Shown: in pieces, positions 5,829 through 13,246 of the stretch
How positions within the stretch are numbered: the first letter of the stretch is position 1
Layout of the letters: every line of letters starts with the position of its first letter
Assembly: GCA_013041835.1 (NCBI GenBank)
Contig: JABDRH010000506.1
Coordinates: 1 to 18,621, forward strand
DNA from: Desulfatitalea sp.
GTDB taxonomy: Bacteria; Desulfobacterota; Desulfobacteria; Desulfobacterales; Desulfosarcinaceae
Direction: 5' to 3'
DNA: 18,621 bases
Notes under the pieces: generated by a model
Seen by the model: only the letters and a program-made list of their open reading frames with translations
What the model was told of the DNA's origin: nothing
The model's database searches: none
Program-made: the position numbers and the translations under genes

Positions 5829-8255
5829 TCAAGCCGCTTTGGCCGACGCGCTGTGTTGTGGGGTGAACTCTTTTCCAAAAGGTTGGAACCGTAAGATCAA
5901 TACAGGCATCAAAAATAAGTCGGCGATCAATGCCGTTGTGATCGTTATCGCCAATAAGATGCCGAAACTGGCCAGGATCGCGAGTTCGGAAAGTAAAAAT
6001 ACCAAAAAGCCGCAGATCAGTACCGCGGATGTGATGACAATTGCCTGCCCCACGTGAGAAAGGCCGATACGAATTGCCTCCGCGTAATTGCCGCATCGGA
6101 AAAACTCACTGCGGATGCGGCTCACAATATGAATCGTGTCATCCACGGCAATGCCGATCGCAATGACGGCAAGCATCAGCCGAAGATAGTCGAGGTGCAT
6201 TCCCCACCAACCCATGAAACCTAAGGTGATGATGACAGGCGCCAGGTTCGGAATCATGCTCAGCATGCCAACCTTGATCGAACGAAAGGCCAGGCACATC
6301 AATATGGCGATCATGACAAAGGCGAGCGTATATCCTCGGATTTGACTGTCTGCGATATAATCGGCGATTTTTACCCACAAAAGTCCGATGCCGGTAAGCT
6401 TCACATCAGCCGTCGTGATGGGATGTTCGGCCATATAGGTATCAAACTGCCGCAGCATCTCATCCACGCGGCTCGCATAGGTCGTTTTTACTCGAAGCTC
6501 AAGGGCCGTGCGCGAATAATCCGAATTCACATAATCCTCAAGCTCTTTTCCGCCTGAGATCTCATACATCAGCAGATACTGCGCGATCAGCTCGCGGCTT
6601 TCCGGAAGCTTGAAATATTCAGGATCATCACCGTGAAAACTCTGATTAATATCTTTTAGCACGTCCACAATGGAATATGTCTTTTGCACCAACGGGTTCT
6701 TTTCCGCCCAGGCCTGCAGTCCTTCGAGCTGTTTCAATACATCACTGTTTTTAATGCCATCCGCGGTTCCTGTGTCAAACACATACACGGCATTCATGGA
6801 TCCGCCCATGACCTGCTCAACATAGACGACGTCCTGCCGTAAGCCGACGTTTTCCTTAAAATTCTCAAGAAAATTAAAGTCAACCTTGAGCTTAAAAACG
6901 CCGATAAATGCTATCATAAAAATCGCCGCCGCAATGAACGCTATGGCGCCACGATGCTTAAGGTCAAAATTGACGATGCGCACGAGCAGCGGTGATAGAA
7001 ACGATCCGCCGCTTTGGAATTCAGGCGTTGCCGCCGCATGCTTATCGCGCGCAAAGGAAAGAAAAAACACCAGGAGCGTGGTCGTAAGCACAAAGGCAAT
7101 CATTACGCCTGCCGCGCCAAACACCGCGAATTCAGAAAAATTCAGTAACGGAGAGACCACCATCGACGACAATCCCGCCGCGGTGGTAAGCGCCGCCAGA
7201 AGACAAGGCTTGCCCACGAGTTCAAGTGTCTGCCGCAATGCCTCCCGGATTGGCATCCCCTTACTTCTGCAGATTTGAAATTCCGAGAGCAAATGGACCG
7301 ACTGGGCCACGCCGATCGTAGTAAGGAAAGGCGGCACGATCATAAACAGAGTGGCGATGCGGTAACCCATCAGCCCCATGAAACCAAGGGTTAAAATGAG
7401 GGTCGACAGCACCACCGTCAACGGGCCGACAAACCCCAAAAAGCGGGTGCGAAACAAAAGCATGGTCATAATGCCGACAATGGCAAATGTAACCAGCGGA
7501 AAAATGCTGATTTCCTTTTTGATCAGCCGATTATAGTAAGAATTGTTGGGAATATCGCCGATGCGGTAGAACCTGATATCCTCATACTCAGGCCGTGCCA
7601 GGATTTCATCTATTTTTGAATTGGTGACCTGGGGATATAGATTATCCATCCCATCCCCCCCCTCCGGGTCAAGACGGAATTTTTCAATGGGGTCGGAACC
7701 ACTCAGAGACATCTCAAGGATGATCGCGCCATGGGTTGCATCCTTGTCAATCAGACCGCCCACGTAGATGGGCTTGTTCATCACAATATCGCGTATGCGC
7801 AGCAATTCGTCCTGGGTTTTGGGAAAATCCAGCAACAATTCATGAACTTCAATAGAATCTGCTTTTGCCTCGATAAACTCCGCATTGGCCAGACTGGTGA
7901 CTTCCTTCACAAAAGGGACTTCATCTTCAAGTACCCTGGTAAGGTTCGCAATCTTCCGCATCACCTCTAAATTAAAAGGGCCATGCGGCATATCAGGGGC
8001 CTTATAGAGAAGATAGGCAATTTCATCAGATCCAAAATCGTTTTTATACTCAAGGTAATAGTCGTAGGTTCGATCTTTTTCGTCAAACCAGGCTTCAAAA
8101 CTTGCATCAATGCTAACCTTGCCCGCGAAATACAAACCCATGCCAAAACACGCCGAAAACAAAAGCAACGATAACCAGCGGTGATCAAAAATCCATAAGG
8201 CCAATCGGCCGAACCCTGTGGCGGACGTGCCAAGATCGTTCTTGTTTTGATTCAT
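5829..8255 (-). CDS. MMPL/RND-superfamily inner-membrane transporter
   Basis: ATG 8255 has AAGGGG 4 bp upstream and is chosen over the TTG at 8270, giving 808 residues. The layout is the classic duplicated RND plan: TM1 (about 25-45), a periplasmic domain of about 190 residues, five more helices, TM7 near IAFIAAAIFMIAFIGVF, a second periplasmic domain, and a final helix bundle. The second-half TM10 region carries IGIAVDDTIHIVSRIRSE with the paired acidic residues expected for the proton relay. The matching first-half segment reads TTIGVAQSVHLLSEF, with no acid. It heads a three-gene operon with the LolA-like protein and the barrel, with gaps of 50 bp (2 bp to the alternative start) and 3 bp. 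Likely role: energised movement of a lipidic or hydrophobic compound between inner membrane and periplasm, as in MmpL and HpnN relatives. The cargo is unknown. Confidence 0.9.
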   Translation of the reverse strand: MNQNKNDLGTSATGFGRLALWIFDHRWLSLLLFSACFGMGLYFAGKVSIDASFEAWFDEKDRTYDYYLEYKNDFGSDEIAYLLYKAPDMPHGPFNLEVMRKIANLTRVLEDEVPFVKEVTSLANAEFIEAKADSIEVHELLLDFPKTQDELLRIRDIVMNKPIYVGGLIDKDATHGAIILEMSLSGSDPIEKFRLDPEGGDGMDNLYPQVTNSKIDEILARPEYEDIRFYRIGDIPNNSYYNRLIKKEISIFPLVTFAIVGIMTMLLFRTRFLGFVGPLTVVLSTLILTLGFMGLMGYRIATLFMIVPPFLTTIGVAQSVHLLSEFQICRSKGMPIREALRQTLELVGKPCLLAALTTAAGLSSMVVSPLLNFSEFAVFGAAGVMIAFVLTTTLLVFFLSFARDKHAAATPEFQSGGSFLSPLLVRIVNFDLKHRGAIAFIAAAIFMIAFIGVFKLKVDFNFLENFKENVGLRQDVVYVEQVMGGSMNAVYVFDTGTADGIKNSDVLKQLEGLQAWAEKNPLVQKTYSIVDVLKDINQSFHGDDPEYFKLPESRELIAQYLLMYEISGGKELEDYVNSDYSRTALELRVKTTYASRVDEMLRQFDTYMAEHPITTADVKLTGIGLLWVKIADYIADSQIRGYTLAFVMIAILMCLAFRSIKVGMLSMIPNLAPVIITLGFMGWWGMHLDYLRLMLAVIAIGIAVDDTIHIVSRIRSEFFRCGNYAEAIRIGLSHVGQAIVITSAVLICGFLVFLLSELAILASFGILLAITITTALIADLFLMPVLILRFQPFGKEFTPQHSASAKAA

Positions 8256-8533
8256 GATGCCCCTTTTCAAATGTTGATATCATATCCGTGAAGGTGATGG
8301 AACAATTCGCGACTGTTTGCAGGCCAAACGACCCACCGATTAAGCAGAATCTTTAATCGTTTTTAGGATATCTAAAAGTATTTAAGAAGTAAAGAAGAAA
8401 GACTAAATGCAAAGCACCTTTCCCAACAAACTTCAGGTTCAAGGCAAATCCGGCAGCCCCGGTGAAAGTACCAACGATTGGCAGAAATAAAGGCTGAATT
8501 TTATCAGAAATCCAAATTATTTCGGAAGTGACG

Positions 8534-8597
8534 ATGTCAAAGCTATGATGGCATGTCAATGCCCGGCCCCATCCGTTAATGCATAACGGTATTTGAA
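8534..8597 (+). repeat. Degenerate second copy of the 8816-8890 mini-ORF (inverted)
   Basis: Read on the + strand, 8534-8563 matches the first 30 bases of the - strand mini-ORF at 24 of 30 positions, including ATGTCAAA at the start and ATGTCAATGCC at the end. Weaker similarity continues to a shared GGTATTT near the stop and upstream through a CAAATT stretch. In this copy the frame breaks after MSKL (TGA at 8546-8548), and the ribosome-binding site is degraded to CGGAAG. It looks like a decayed duplicate. Confidence 0.4.
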
Positions 8598-8815
8598 TAG
8601 CATCCGTTCCGGGCTTTAGGGCTCGCGTGTATATCCTGAACTTATTTATTCGCGGGCCCTTGGCAAAACAATCGCTACCCCCATCGTGCCCTGAGTCGCT
8701 TGGGCTTGGTGCTCTCTTTGAATGGTTTGAGATCGAAACGGCTAAGCGCACTGGAAAAAATCCAAAAATCTGGCGATTTAGCAATTAAGATCAGAATTCA
8801 TACGCACAAAAATAC

Positions 8816-8890
8816 TCATAAAATACCAAATGCGGCGCCCACTATGCCTGTATGGGCACCGGCATTGACATACAATCGCATTTTTGACAT
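8816..8890 (-). CDS. Candidate 24-residue microprotein with strong ribosome-binding site
   Basis: A textbook AGGAGG (8895-8900) lies 4 bp before ATG (8888-8890). The peptide starts MSKMRLYVNAG and ends AAFGIL, with TGA at 8816-8818. The N-terminus is basic and the second half small and hydrophobic, so it might insert in a membrane, or it may be the stump of a longer gene. A degenerate inverted copy lies about 300 bp away. The conserved segment between the copies covers the start codon and first ten codons, which hints at former or present translation. No known family. Confidence 0.35.
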   Translation of the reverse strand: MSKMRLYVNAGAHTGIVGAAFGIL

Positions 8891-8968
8891 AGTCCCTCCT
8901 AAATTTGAAGTTATCAAGCAGGGCGGGCCGCCGGGTTTATGCCAAGGTCATAACGCGGATTGTAAATG

Positions 8969-8997
8969 ACATACCGGTACCTGGTCCTGCGGTATGT
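8969..8997. promoter_or_regulatory. ACATACCG / CGGTATGT inverted repeat upstream of meaB operon
   Basis: Perfect 8-bp arms at 8969-8976 and 8990-8997 are separated by 13 bp, so their centres are 21 bp apart, two helical turns. That spacing suits a dimeric or tetrameric regulator gripping one face of the DNA. It could also be an mRNA leader hairpin. It lies about 110 bp before the meaB start, where a promoter is expected, though clear -35/-10 boxes are not visible. Confidence 0.4.
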
Positions 8998-9050
8998 TGG
9001 TCTGCCTGTTCCAAGATATCCTGACCCACAAAAAGGAGCTGTTTGGTCTA

Positions 9051-9101
9051 ATGAAATTTGCTAAAAACCGGTTGGCCGGCATGTTGACTGAAACCAGGTG
9101 A
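9051..9101 (+). CDS. Candidate 16-codon leader ORF in frame with meaB
   Basis: AAAAAGGAG (9030-9038) precedes ATG 9051 by 12 bp. The peptide is MKFAKNRLAGMLTETR and ends at TGA 9099-9101, three bases before the meaB ATG 9105 and in the same frame. The AGGTGA around its stop also serves as the meaB ribosome-binding site. It could couple translation to meaB, or simply be upstream sequence that happens to be open. No attenuator features such as runs of one codon are seen. Confidence 0.3.
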   Translation: MKFAKNRLAGMLTETR

Positions 9102-9104
9102 AGC

Positions 9105-10184
9105 ATGAAATCCTTTTCCGGCGATAAAAAAACGACTGTGGATATCGATAACTTGTTGAGCGGGCTGCGCAAGGGGCGGATTGGTCCTGCATCCAGGATC
9201 ATCAGCATTCTGGAACAGGGCAATGCGGATGATATGGATCGGATTATGGATGAAGTTTTTCCGCAAACCGGTCATGGCTGGGTGGTTGGCATTACCGGCC
9301 CTCCCGGCGCCGGCAAAAGCAGCCTGATTAACAATCTGATCCGAGAAGCGAGACAAGAAGATCTGAAAATTGGCTCAATTTTGGTGGACCCGACCAGCCC
9401 GGTATCGGGTGGCGCCGTACTTGGCGACCGCATTCGAATGAGTTCATTTGCCGCGGATCAAAAGGTGTTTATTCGCTCGATGGGCTCCAGGGGAACTTTG
9501 GGAGGTCTTTCCGCCGCGACGCTGGGTGCCGTGCGTGTATTAGACTATCTGAAGTATGACTATATCTTTGTGGAAACCGTCGGTTCCGGGCAAGTCGATA
9601 TCAACATCTGTGATATCGCGGATACGGTATGCCTTGTTCTTATTCCCGGCGCCGGCGACGCCATCCAGGCAATCAAATCCGGAATTCGTGAAGTTAATGA
9701 TATATTTGTGGTGAATAAACGCGACCGTCCTGGTTCTGAACAAGTCGTGTCCAATATCCGCAATGCATTAGAGATGCGTGAAAAACACAACCTTGACGAC
9801 AATGGCTGGCAAATCCCGATACACGCGACAGATTCTCTGTTAAGAGAAGGGATTTCCGAACTGTGGGACAGCATAAAACAGCATAAGAAAACAATTCAAA
9901 AGACTGTCGAAAGACAGGACAAGCAGCGTCGACTGGCCACCCAAGAGGTCGTTGATACCATCATGCATAAGTTTAAAAAAGAATTTTTGAATCAGATTGA
10001 AGAAAAAATTCGCGCTGATAGAACAATTGACGAAATCATTAATAGAAAAAAGAGCCCTCAAAAAGTGGGCAATGAGATTTTTTCAAAAATTGTTGCCGAT
10101 CAATTCTCGTTTTTGCAGATGCCGGAAAAAGAAATAATCAAGTCTCGTAACGGAGGAAAGCGATGTTCGATAAAAAAACCATAG
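9105..10184 (+). CDS. meaB: MeaB-type GTPase chaperone of B12-dependent acyl-CoA mutase
   Basis: This 359-residue G3E-family GTPase protects and reloads adenosylcobalamin-dependent mutases. Visible motifs are the P-loop GPPGAGKS (65-72), the metal/switch segment DPTSPVSGGAVLGDRIRM (95-112), FIRSMGSRGTLGGLS (122-136), ETVGSGQ (157-163, normally ETVGVGQ), PGAGDAIQAIKSGI (181-194) and the guanine-specificity motif NKRD (204-207). The last 90 residues form the charged helical arm used for dimerisation in this family. ATG 9105 is used; AGGTGA lies just upstream. Its last 22 bp overlap the start of the mutase large subunit, so the two are translationally coupled and this GTPase is almost certainly dedicated to that mutase. 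Separate from, not fused to, the mutase (unlike IcmF). Confidence 0.95.
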   Translation: MKSFSGDKKTTVDIDNLLSGLRKGRIGPASRIISILEQGNADDMDRIMDEVFPQTGHGWVVGITGPPGAGKSSLINNLIREARQEDLKIGSILVDPTSPVSGGAVLGDRIRMSSFAADQKVFIRSMGSRGTLGGLSAATLGAVRVLDYLKYDYIFVETVGSGQVDINICDIADTVCLVLIPGAGDAIQAIKSGIREVNDIFVVNKRDRPGSEQVVSNIRNALEMREKHNLDDNGWQIPIHATDSLLREGISELWDSIKQHKKTIQKTVERQDKQRRLATQEVVDTIMHKFKKEFLNQIEEKIRADRTIDEIINRKKSPQKVGNEIFSKIVADQFSFLQMPEKEIIKSRNGGKRCSIKKP

Positions 10185-11881
10185 AAAAAGACAGGGAATC
10201 GAAAAAGGAATGGTCCACAAAATTTGAAAAAGTTAGAAAAAAGTTTCAGTCGGACAAACCGTATCATGCTGAAACAGCATCGGGCATCCCTATTAAACCC
10301 TATTATTCACCCGATGATATCGCGCATATTTCATTTTCGGAAATAGGGACTCCCGGTGAGTTTCCATATACCCGAGGTATCTATCCCATGGGATATCAGT
10401 TCATGCCCTGGGCCAATCAACAGCTTATCGGCTGCGGCACCCCTGAAGAGACAAGAAAGCGAATGGATTTCCTTCGTGAGCAGGGAATGGTCGGATATTT
10501 CGGAAATCCGTTTTTTAACATTATCAATGACCTTGCGACCCATGGCGGATTTGACCCGAGTGACAGAGCTGCCGAGGGCAGGGTCGGCGAATGCGGAGCC
10601 AGCGTTTACTGTACGGAAAGCATGGAAGTCCTTTTCAAAGATATGCCGTTGGACAAAATCAATGTCAGTCATGTGACCAAGAACCAGACCCTGCCAACGC
10701 TTGCCACCTATATCGCCTATGCTGAATCGCGTGGCTACACGCCCGACCAACTCAAAGGCAACAGCATGAATTGGTATCACACATATAATGTCTGCACGGG
10801 GTTGGCATCGTTCCCGCCGGAAATGTGTGATCGTTTGGCCGCTGAATTGATTTGGTTCTGCACAAAAAACATGCCTAAATGGAATACGACAAACCTTTTT
10901 GGATACGGTATTGAAGAGTCCGGCAGTAATGCCGTTCAGGAAATTGCCATCGCTGTTTCCGCCGGGATATCGATTGCCAAAAAATGCATGGAACTGGACT
11001 TGGATCCGGATGATTTCCTGCCCCGCTTCGGTTTTCAAATTGCCCAGGGAAATGACTTTTTTGAAGAGATTGCCAAGATCAGGGCATTGAGAAAAATATG
11101 GGCCAAAACAAATGCCGAACGATTTGGCGCCAAGAAACCCCAAAGCATGCATGTGAGAATTCATGCGCATACGGCAGGTGCAAGCCTGACGGCCCAGCAG
11201 CCTTTGGTCAATCTCATCAGGACAACGATCCAAGCACTTGGGGCGGTACTTTCCGGTGTTCAAGCAATGGAGGTGCCGGGTTACGACGAAGCACTTGCAA
11301 TACCAACGGAAGAAGCTGCCCGGCTGGCACTGCGAGTACAGCAAGTTATCAGTGAAGAGACAAACATCAAGAATGTTTCCGACCCTCTTGGGGGGTCCTA
11401 TTACATGGAAAGTTTAACGTCTGAAATTGAGCGGCAGGCCATGGCGATCATCGAACAGATCGAAGAAAAGGGCGGCTTTATAGAAGCCTGGGAAACGGGC
11501 TTCATCAGATCCATGATTGATGAAAACGCCAGGAAAATCAAAGAAAAGATAGACTCAAAAGAACAAACAGTTGTTGGTGTTAACAAATACGTCATGGAAG
11601 AAGAGCAAAAAGTTCCGATATTTAAAATCGATTCCGAAACATCAACGACAGAAAAGAATCGTGAAGAAAAGTTCAAAAAGAATCGGGATCCCGTAAAACA
11701 TCAACAATCCTTGAAAAAACTGGAAGCGTGCTTGCTCAAATTCAAAGCCGGAGATAATGATCATTCATTGGTTCCAACCATGGTCGAAGCCGCCAAGCAC
11801 GGCGCCACCAATGGAGAAATGATGTGGCTCATGAAAAATTCACTTGGATGGATCAATTCCGCCGCCCTGACGCCGGCGTAA
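10163..11881 (+). CDS. Adenosylcobalamin-dependent acyl-CoA mutase, large (catalytic TIM-barrel) subunit, divergent substrate pocket
   Basis: ATG 10163 follows GGAGGAAAGCG and overlaps meaB by 22 bp; 572 residues. The methylmalonyl-CoA mutase barrel is clear: GEFPYTRGIYP (65-75), NDLATHGGFD (122-131), TKNMPKWN (234-241), SLTAQQP (341-347), DPLGGSYYMESLT (407-419). Like HcmA/IcmA it lacks the B12 domain, which is the next gene. Aligned by these anchors to P. shermanii MutB (numbering recalled), key residues differ: Y89 is L88, F117 is N122, T195 is N200, Q197 is M202, the carboxylate-binding R207 is T212, and H244 is G249. A short insertion (near 111-118) precedes DLATH. Losing Y89 and R207 argues strongly against methylmalonyl-CoA. 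An aliphatic residue at 89 with a polar one at 117 recalls 2-hydroxyisobutyryl-CoA mutase (I90/D117), but the missing histidine matches no group I know. Reaction: 1,2-carbon-skeleton rearrangement of an unassigned acyl-CoA. Confidence 0.93.
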   Translation: MFDKKTIEKDRESKKEWSTKFEKVRKKFQSDKPYHAETASGIPIKPYYSPDDIAHISFSEIGTPGEFPYTRGIYPMGYQFMPWANQQLIGCGTPEETRKRMDFLREQGMVGYFGNPFFNIINDLATHGGFDPSDRAAEGRVGECGASVYCTESMEVLFKDMPLDKINVSHVTKNQTLPTLATYIAYAESRGYTPDQLKGNSMNWYHTYNVCTGLASFPPEMCDRLAAELIWFCTKNMPKWNTTNLFGYGIEESGSNAVQEIAIAVSAGISIAKKCMELDLDPDDFLPRFGFQIAQGNDFFEEIAKIRALRKIWAKTNAERFGAKKPQSMHVRIHAHTAGASLTAQQPLVNLIRTTIQALGAVLSGVQAMEVPGYDEALAIPTEEAARLALRVQQVISEETNIKNVSDPLGGSYYMESLTSEIERQAMAIIEQIEEKGGFIEAWETGFIRSMIDENARKIKEKIDSKEQTVVGVNKYVMEEEQKVPIFKIDSETSTTEKNREEKFKKNRDPVKHQQSLKKLEACLLKFKAGDNDHSLVPTMVEAAKHGATNGEMMWLMKNSLGWINSAALTPA

Positions 11882-11907
11882 CACCCTGAGATTATGAGGT
11901 AATTGAA

Positions 11908-12303
11908 ATGACAAAGAAAACCGTACGGATTCTATTCACAAAATCAGAACAAGATGCGCATGACAGAGGGATTCGCTATGTCATCTCAAAATTGCGAGAC
12001 GCCGGAAATGAAGTCATCTATACAAACTTTTTATATCCGGAAGAAATTGCAAATACCGCCATACAGGAGGATGTAGATATAATCGGGCTCAGCAGTTCAA
12101 CGCTTGGGCATATGCCGGTACTTAGACAGCTAAAACCGTTGTTATCCGAACAAGGGCGGGAGGATATACTTATTATCGTCGGAGGTATCATCCCGGATGA
12201 CGATCATGAGGAGCTGAGCAAAATGGGCATCACCGGAATTTTTGGGCCGGGCACCGGAACCGATGATATAAAAAAGTTCATCAGCGACAATTTGCAGCCA
12301 TAA
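11908..12303 (+). CDS. B12-binding small subunit of the acyl-CoA mutase
   Basis: This 131-residue protein consists of just the cobalamin-binding Rossmann-like domain that forms the C-terminus of fused methylmalonyl-CoA mutases. The DxHxxG motif is D16-H18-G21 (QDAHDRG), so H18 can serve as the lower axial ligand to cobalt; the neighbouring lysine (K12) of the usual 'K..QD.HDRG' pattern is kept. GLSSSTLGHMPVL and VGGIIPDDDHEEL supply the nucleotide-tail pocket, and IFGPGT closes the fold. Its length matches HcmB/IcmB small subunits. It starts 26 bp after the large-subunit stop with ATGAGGT as ribosome-binding site. Together the two chains make the holoenzyme. Unlike the catalytic chain, nothing here departs from the family. 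Confidence 0.95.
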   Translation: MTKKTVRILFTKSEQDAHDRGIRYVISKLRDAGNEVIYTNFLYPEEIANTAIQEDVDIIGLSSSTLGHMPVLRQLKPLLSEQGREDILIIVGGIIPDDDHEELSKMGITGIFGPGTGTDDIKKFISDNLQP

Positions 12304-12310
12304 AAATCAA

Positions 12311-12323
12311 TGCGCGAAGCGCA
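12311..12323. other. TGCGC-GAA-GCGCA mini-hairpin in the operon
   Basis: A 5-bp GC-rich stem closed by GAA starts 8 bp after the small-subunit stop. Its core, GCGAAGC, is known as an exceptionally stable mini-hairpin in DNA. It has no T-run, so it may mark an mRNA processing or decay boundary rather than a terminator; the next gene begins 47 bp on. Confidence 0.35.
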
Positions 12324-12370
12324 ATTCGTGTCTACTAAAAAGTAAAGATAGGGTTACAAAGGAAATAACC

Positions 12371-13084
12371 ATGGCATTATTTGAACTGGACAGAGACGAA
12401 ACAGTCGCGATTATCAAAATGACGGGTGGCAAGAACACGCAAAACACCGATTTCATGGTATCTTTTAGCGAAATGTTGGACAAAGCCATTGGAGATGAAT
12501 CCGTTACGGCGATTGTTCTAACCGCGACGGATGAAAAAAGCTGGTCGCAAGGATTGGACTTGGATTGGCTTGCGAAATGTATCTCCCAGAAGCGGTTTGA
12601 AGAAATTGAGGCTTTTATGATTGGGATGGACCGGATATTCACGACGCTTTTAACCTGCCCGGTTCCCGTCATTGCCTCGATTACCGGTCATAGTTTTGCA
12701 AATGGCGCTGTTTTGGCTTCCTACTGTGACTTCAGGTTCATGAGAACCGATCGGGGGTTTTTCTGTTTTCCGGAAGTCGATATCGATATTCAATTTACAC
12801 CCGGCATGGTCGCGCTGTTTCGTCACAAATATCCCGGCCCGTTTGTGAATGAAATGCTGCTAACCGGAAAAAGAGTCACCGCTCCGGAATTGGAAAAACT
12901 CAAAGTGATTAATAAGGCTTGTACTGATTCCGAAGAGACACTGAAGGAATCCATAGCGTTTGCGAAAACCCAGGTCAAAAACCGGGCTACCTTGGCTGAA
13001 ATGAAAAGAAAATTGAACTTGCCGGTATTAAACGTAATGGAAAATGATAACCCCGGGTATTTTAAAGTTCAATTCAAAGGATAG
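12371..13084 (+). CDS. Crotonase-fold enoyl-CoA isomerase/hydratase family protein
   Basis: ATG 12371 follows AAAGGAAA (12358-12365); 237 residues, slightly short for the family (about 250-290). Two oxyanion-hole segments are present: WSQGLDLDWL (58-67) and GHSFANGAVLASYCDFR (106-122). The segment TDRGFFCFPEVDIDI (126-140) with E135 resembles the delta3-delta2 enoyl-CoA isomerase type, in which a single glutamate moves the double bond, more than the two-glutamate hydratases. The catalytic glutamate is taken by analogy with those isomerases. Substrate is an enoyl-CoA, cytoplasmic. It is the last gene of the meaB-mutase operon and probably processes the mutase product or feeds it substrate. Hydratase or another crotonase activity cannot be excluded. 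Nothing suggesting an epimerase or carboxylase is present nearby. Confidence 0.85.
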   Translation: MALFELDRDETVAIIKMTGGKNTQNTDFMVSFSEMLDKAIGDESVTAIVLTATDEKSWSQGLDLDWLAKCISQKRFEEIEAFMIGMDRIFTTLLTCPVPVIASITGHSFANGAVLASYCDFRFMRTDRGFFCFPEVDIDIQFTPGMVALFRHKYPGPFVNEMLLTGKRVTAPELEKLKVINKACTDSEETLKESIAFAKTQVKNRATLAEMKRKLNLPVLNVMENDNPGYFKVQFKG

Positions 13085-13246
13085 ATCCCACATCAAGATA
13101 GCTTCCTGATGACCTGCCCACCAAGCGCCTCCCGAAGTGCTTTCCGACGGAAATACTGCGCGGGCCGCCGGGATCTTTTGTGGCGACGTCCTCAGGGATC
13201 ACTGATGGCAATGCATCCGCATGCATGGGCATTTTCAGCATTTGGG

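Larger units (their letters stand above)
8256..9050. other. 0.8-kb intergenic region between divergent operons
   Basis: This gap separates the divergent RND operon and MeaB/mutase operon and must hold both promoters. No protein gene is convincing. A 143-codon - frame (8353-8784) and an 89-codon + frame (8700-8969) overlap each other and lack ribosome-binding sites and family features. What stands out is a pair of diverged inverted copies around 8534-8600 and 8816-8900, one with a well-formed mini-ORF, and a hairpin at 8969-8997; these are listed separately. The region may contain decayed sequence. Confidence 0.4.

Noticed and set aside
8353..8784. 143-codon open frame on the - strand in the central gap
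   Set aside because: No ribosome-binding site and no family features, with the composition of translated non-coding DNA. Its middle is the antisense of the degenerate repeat copy at 8534-8597.
8900..9104. Cobalamin riboswitch before the meaB-mutase operon
   Set aside because: I looked for the B12-box consensus (GCCACTG-like) and the expected long paired leader and saw neither; only a simple inverted repeat is present.
10331..11344. 337-codon - strand frame inside the mutase gene
   Set aside because: It is the antisense of a strongly conserved mutase coding sequence; long antisense frames arise from its codon use.
10163..11881. Plain annotation as methylmalonyl-CoA mutase (mutB/mcmA)
   Set aside because: The carboxylate-binding arginine, the Y89 equivalent and the H244 equivalent are all replaced, so the substrate named by that label is not supported.
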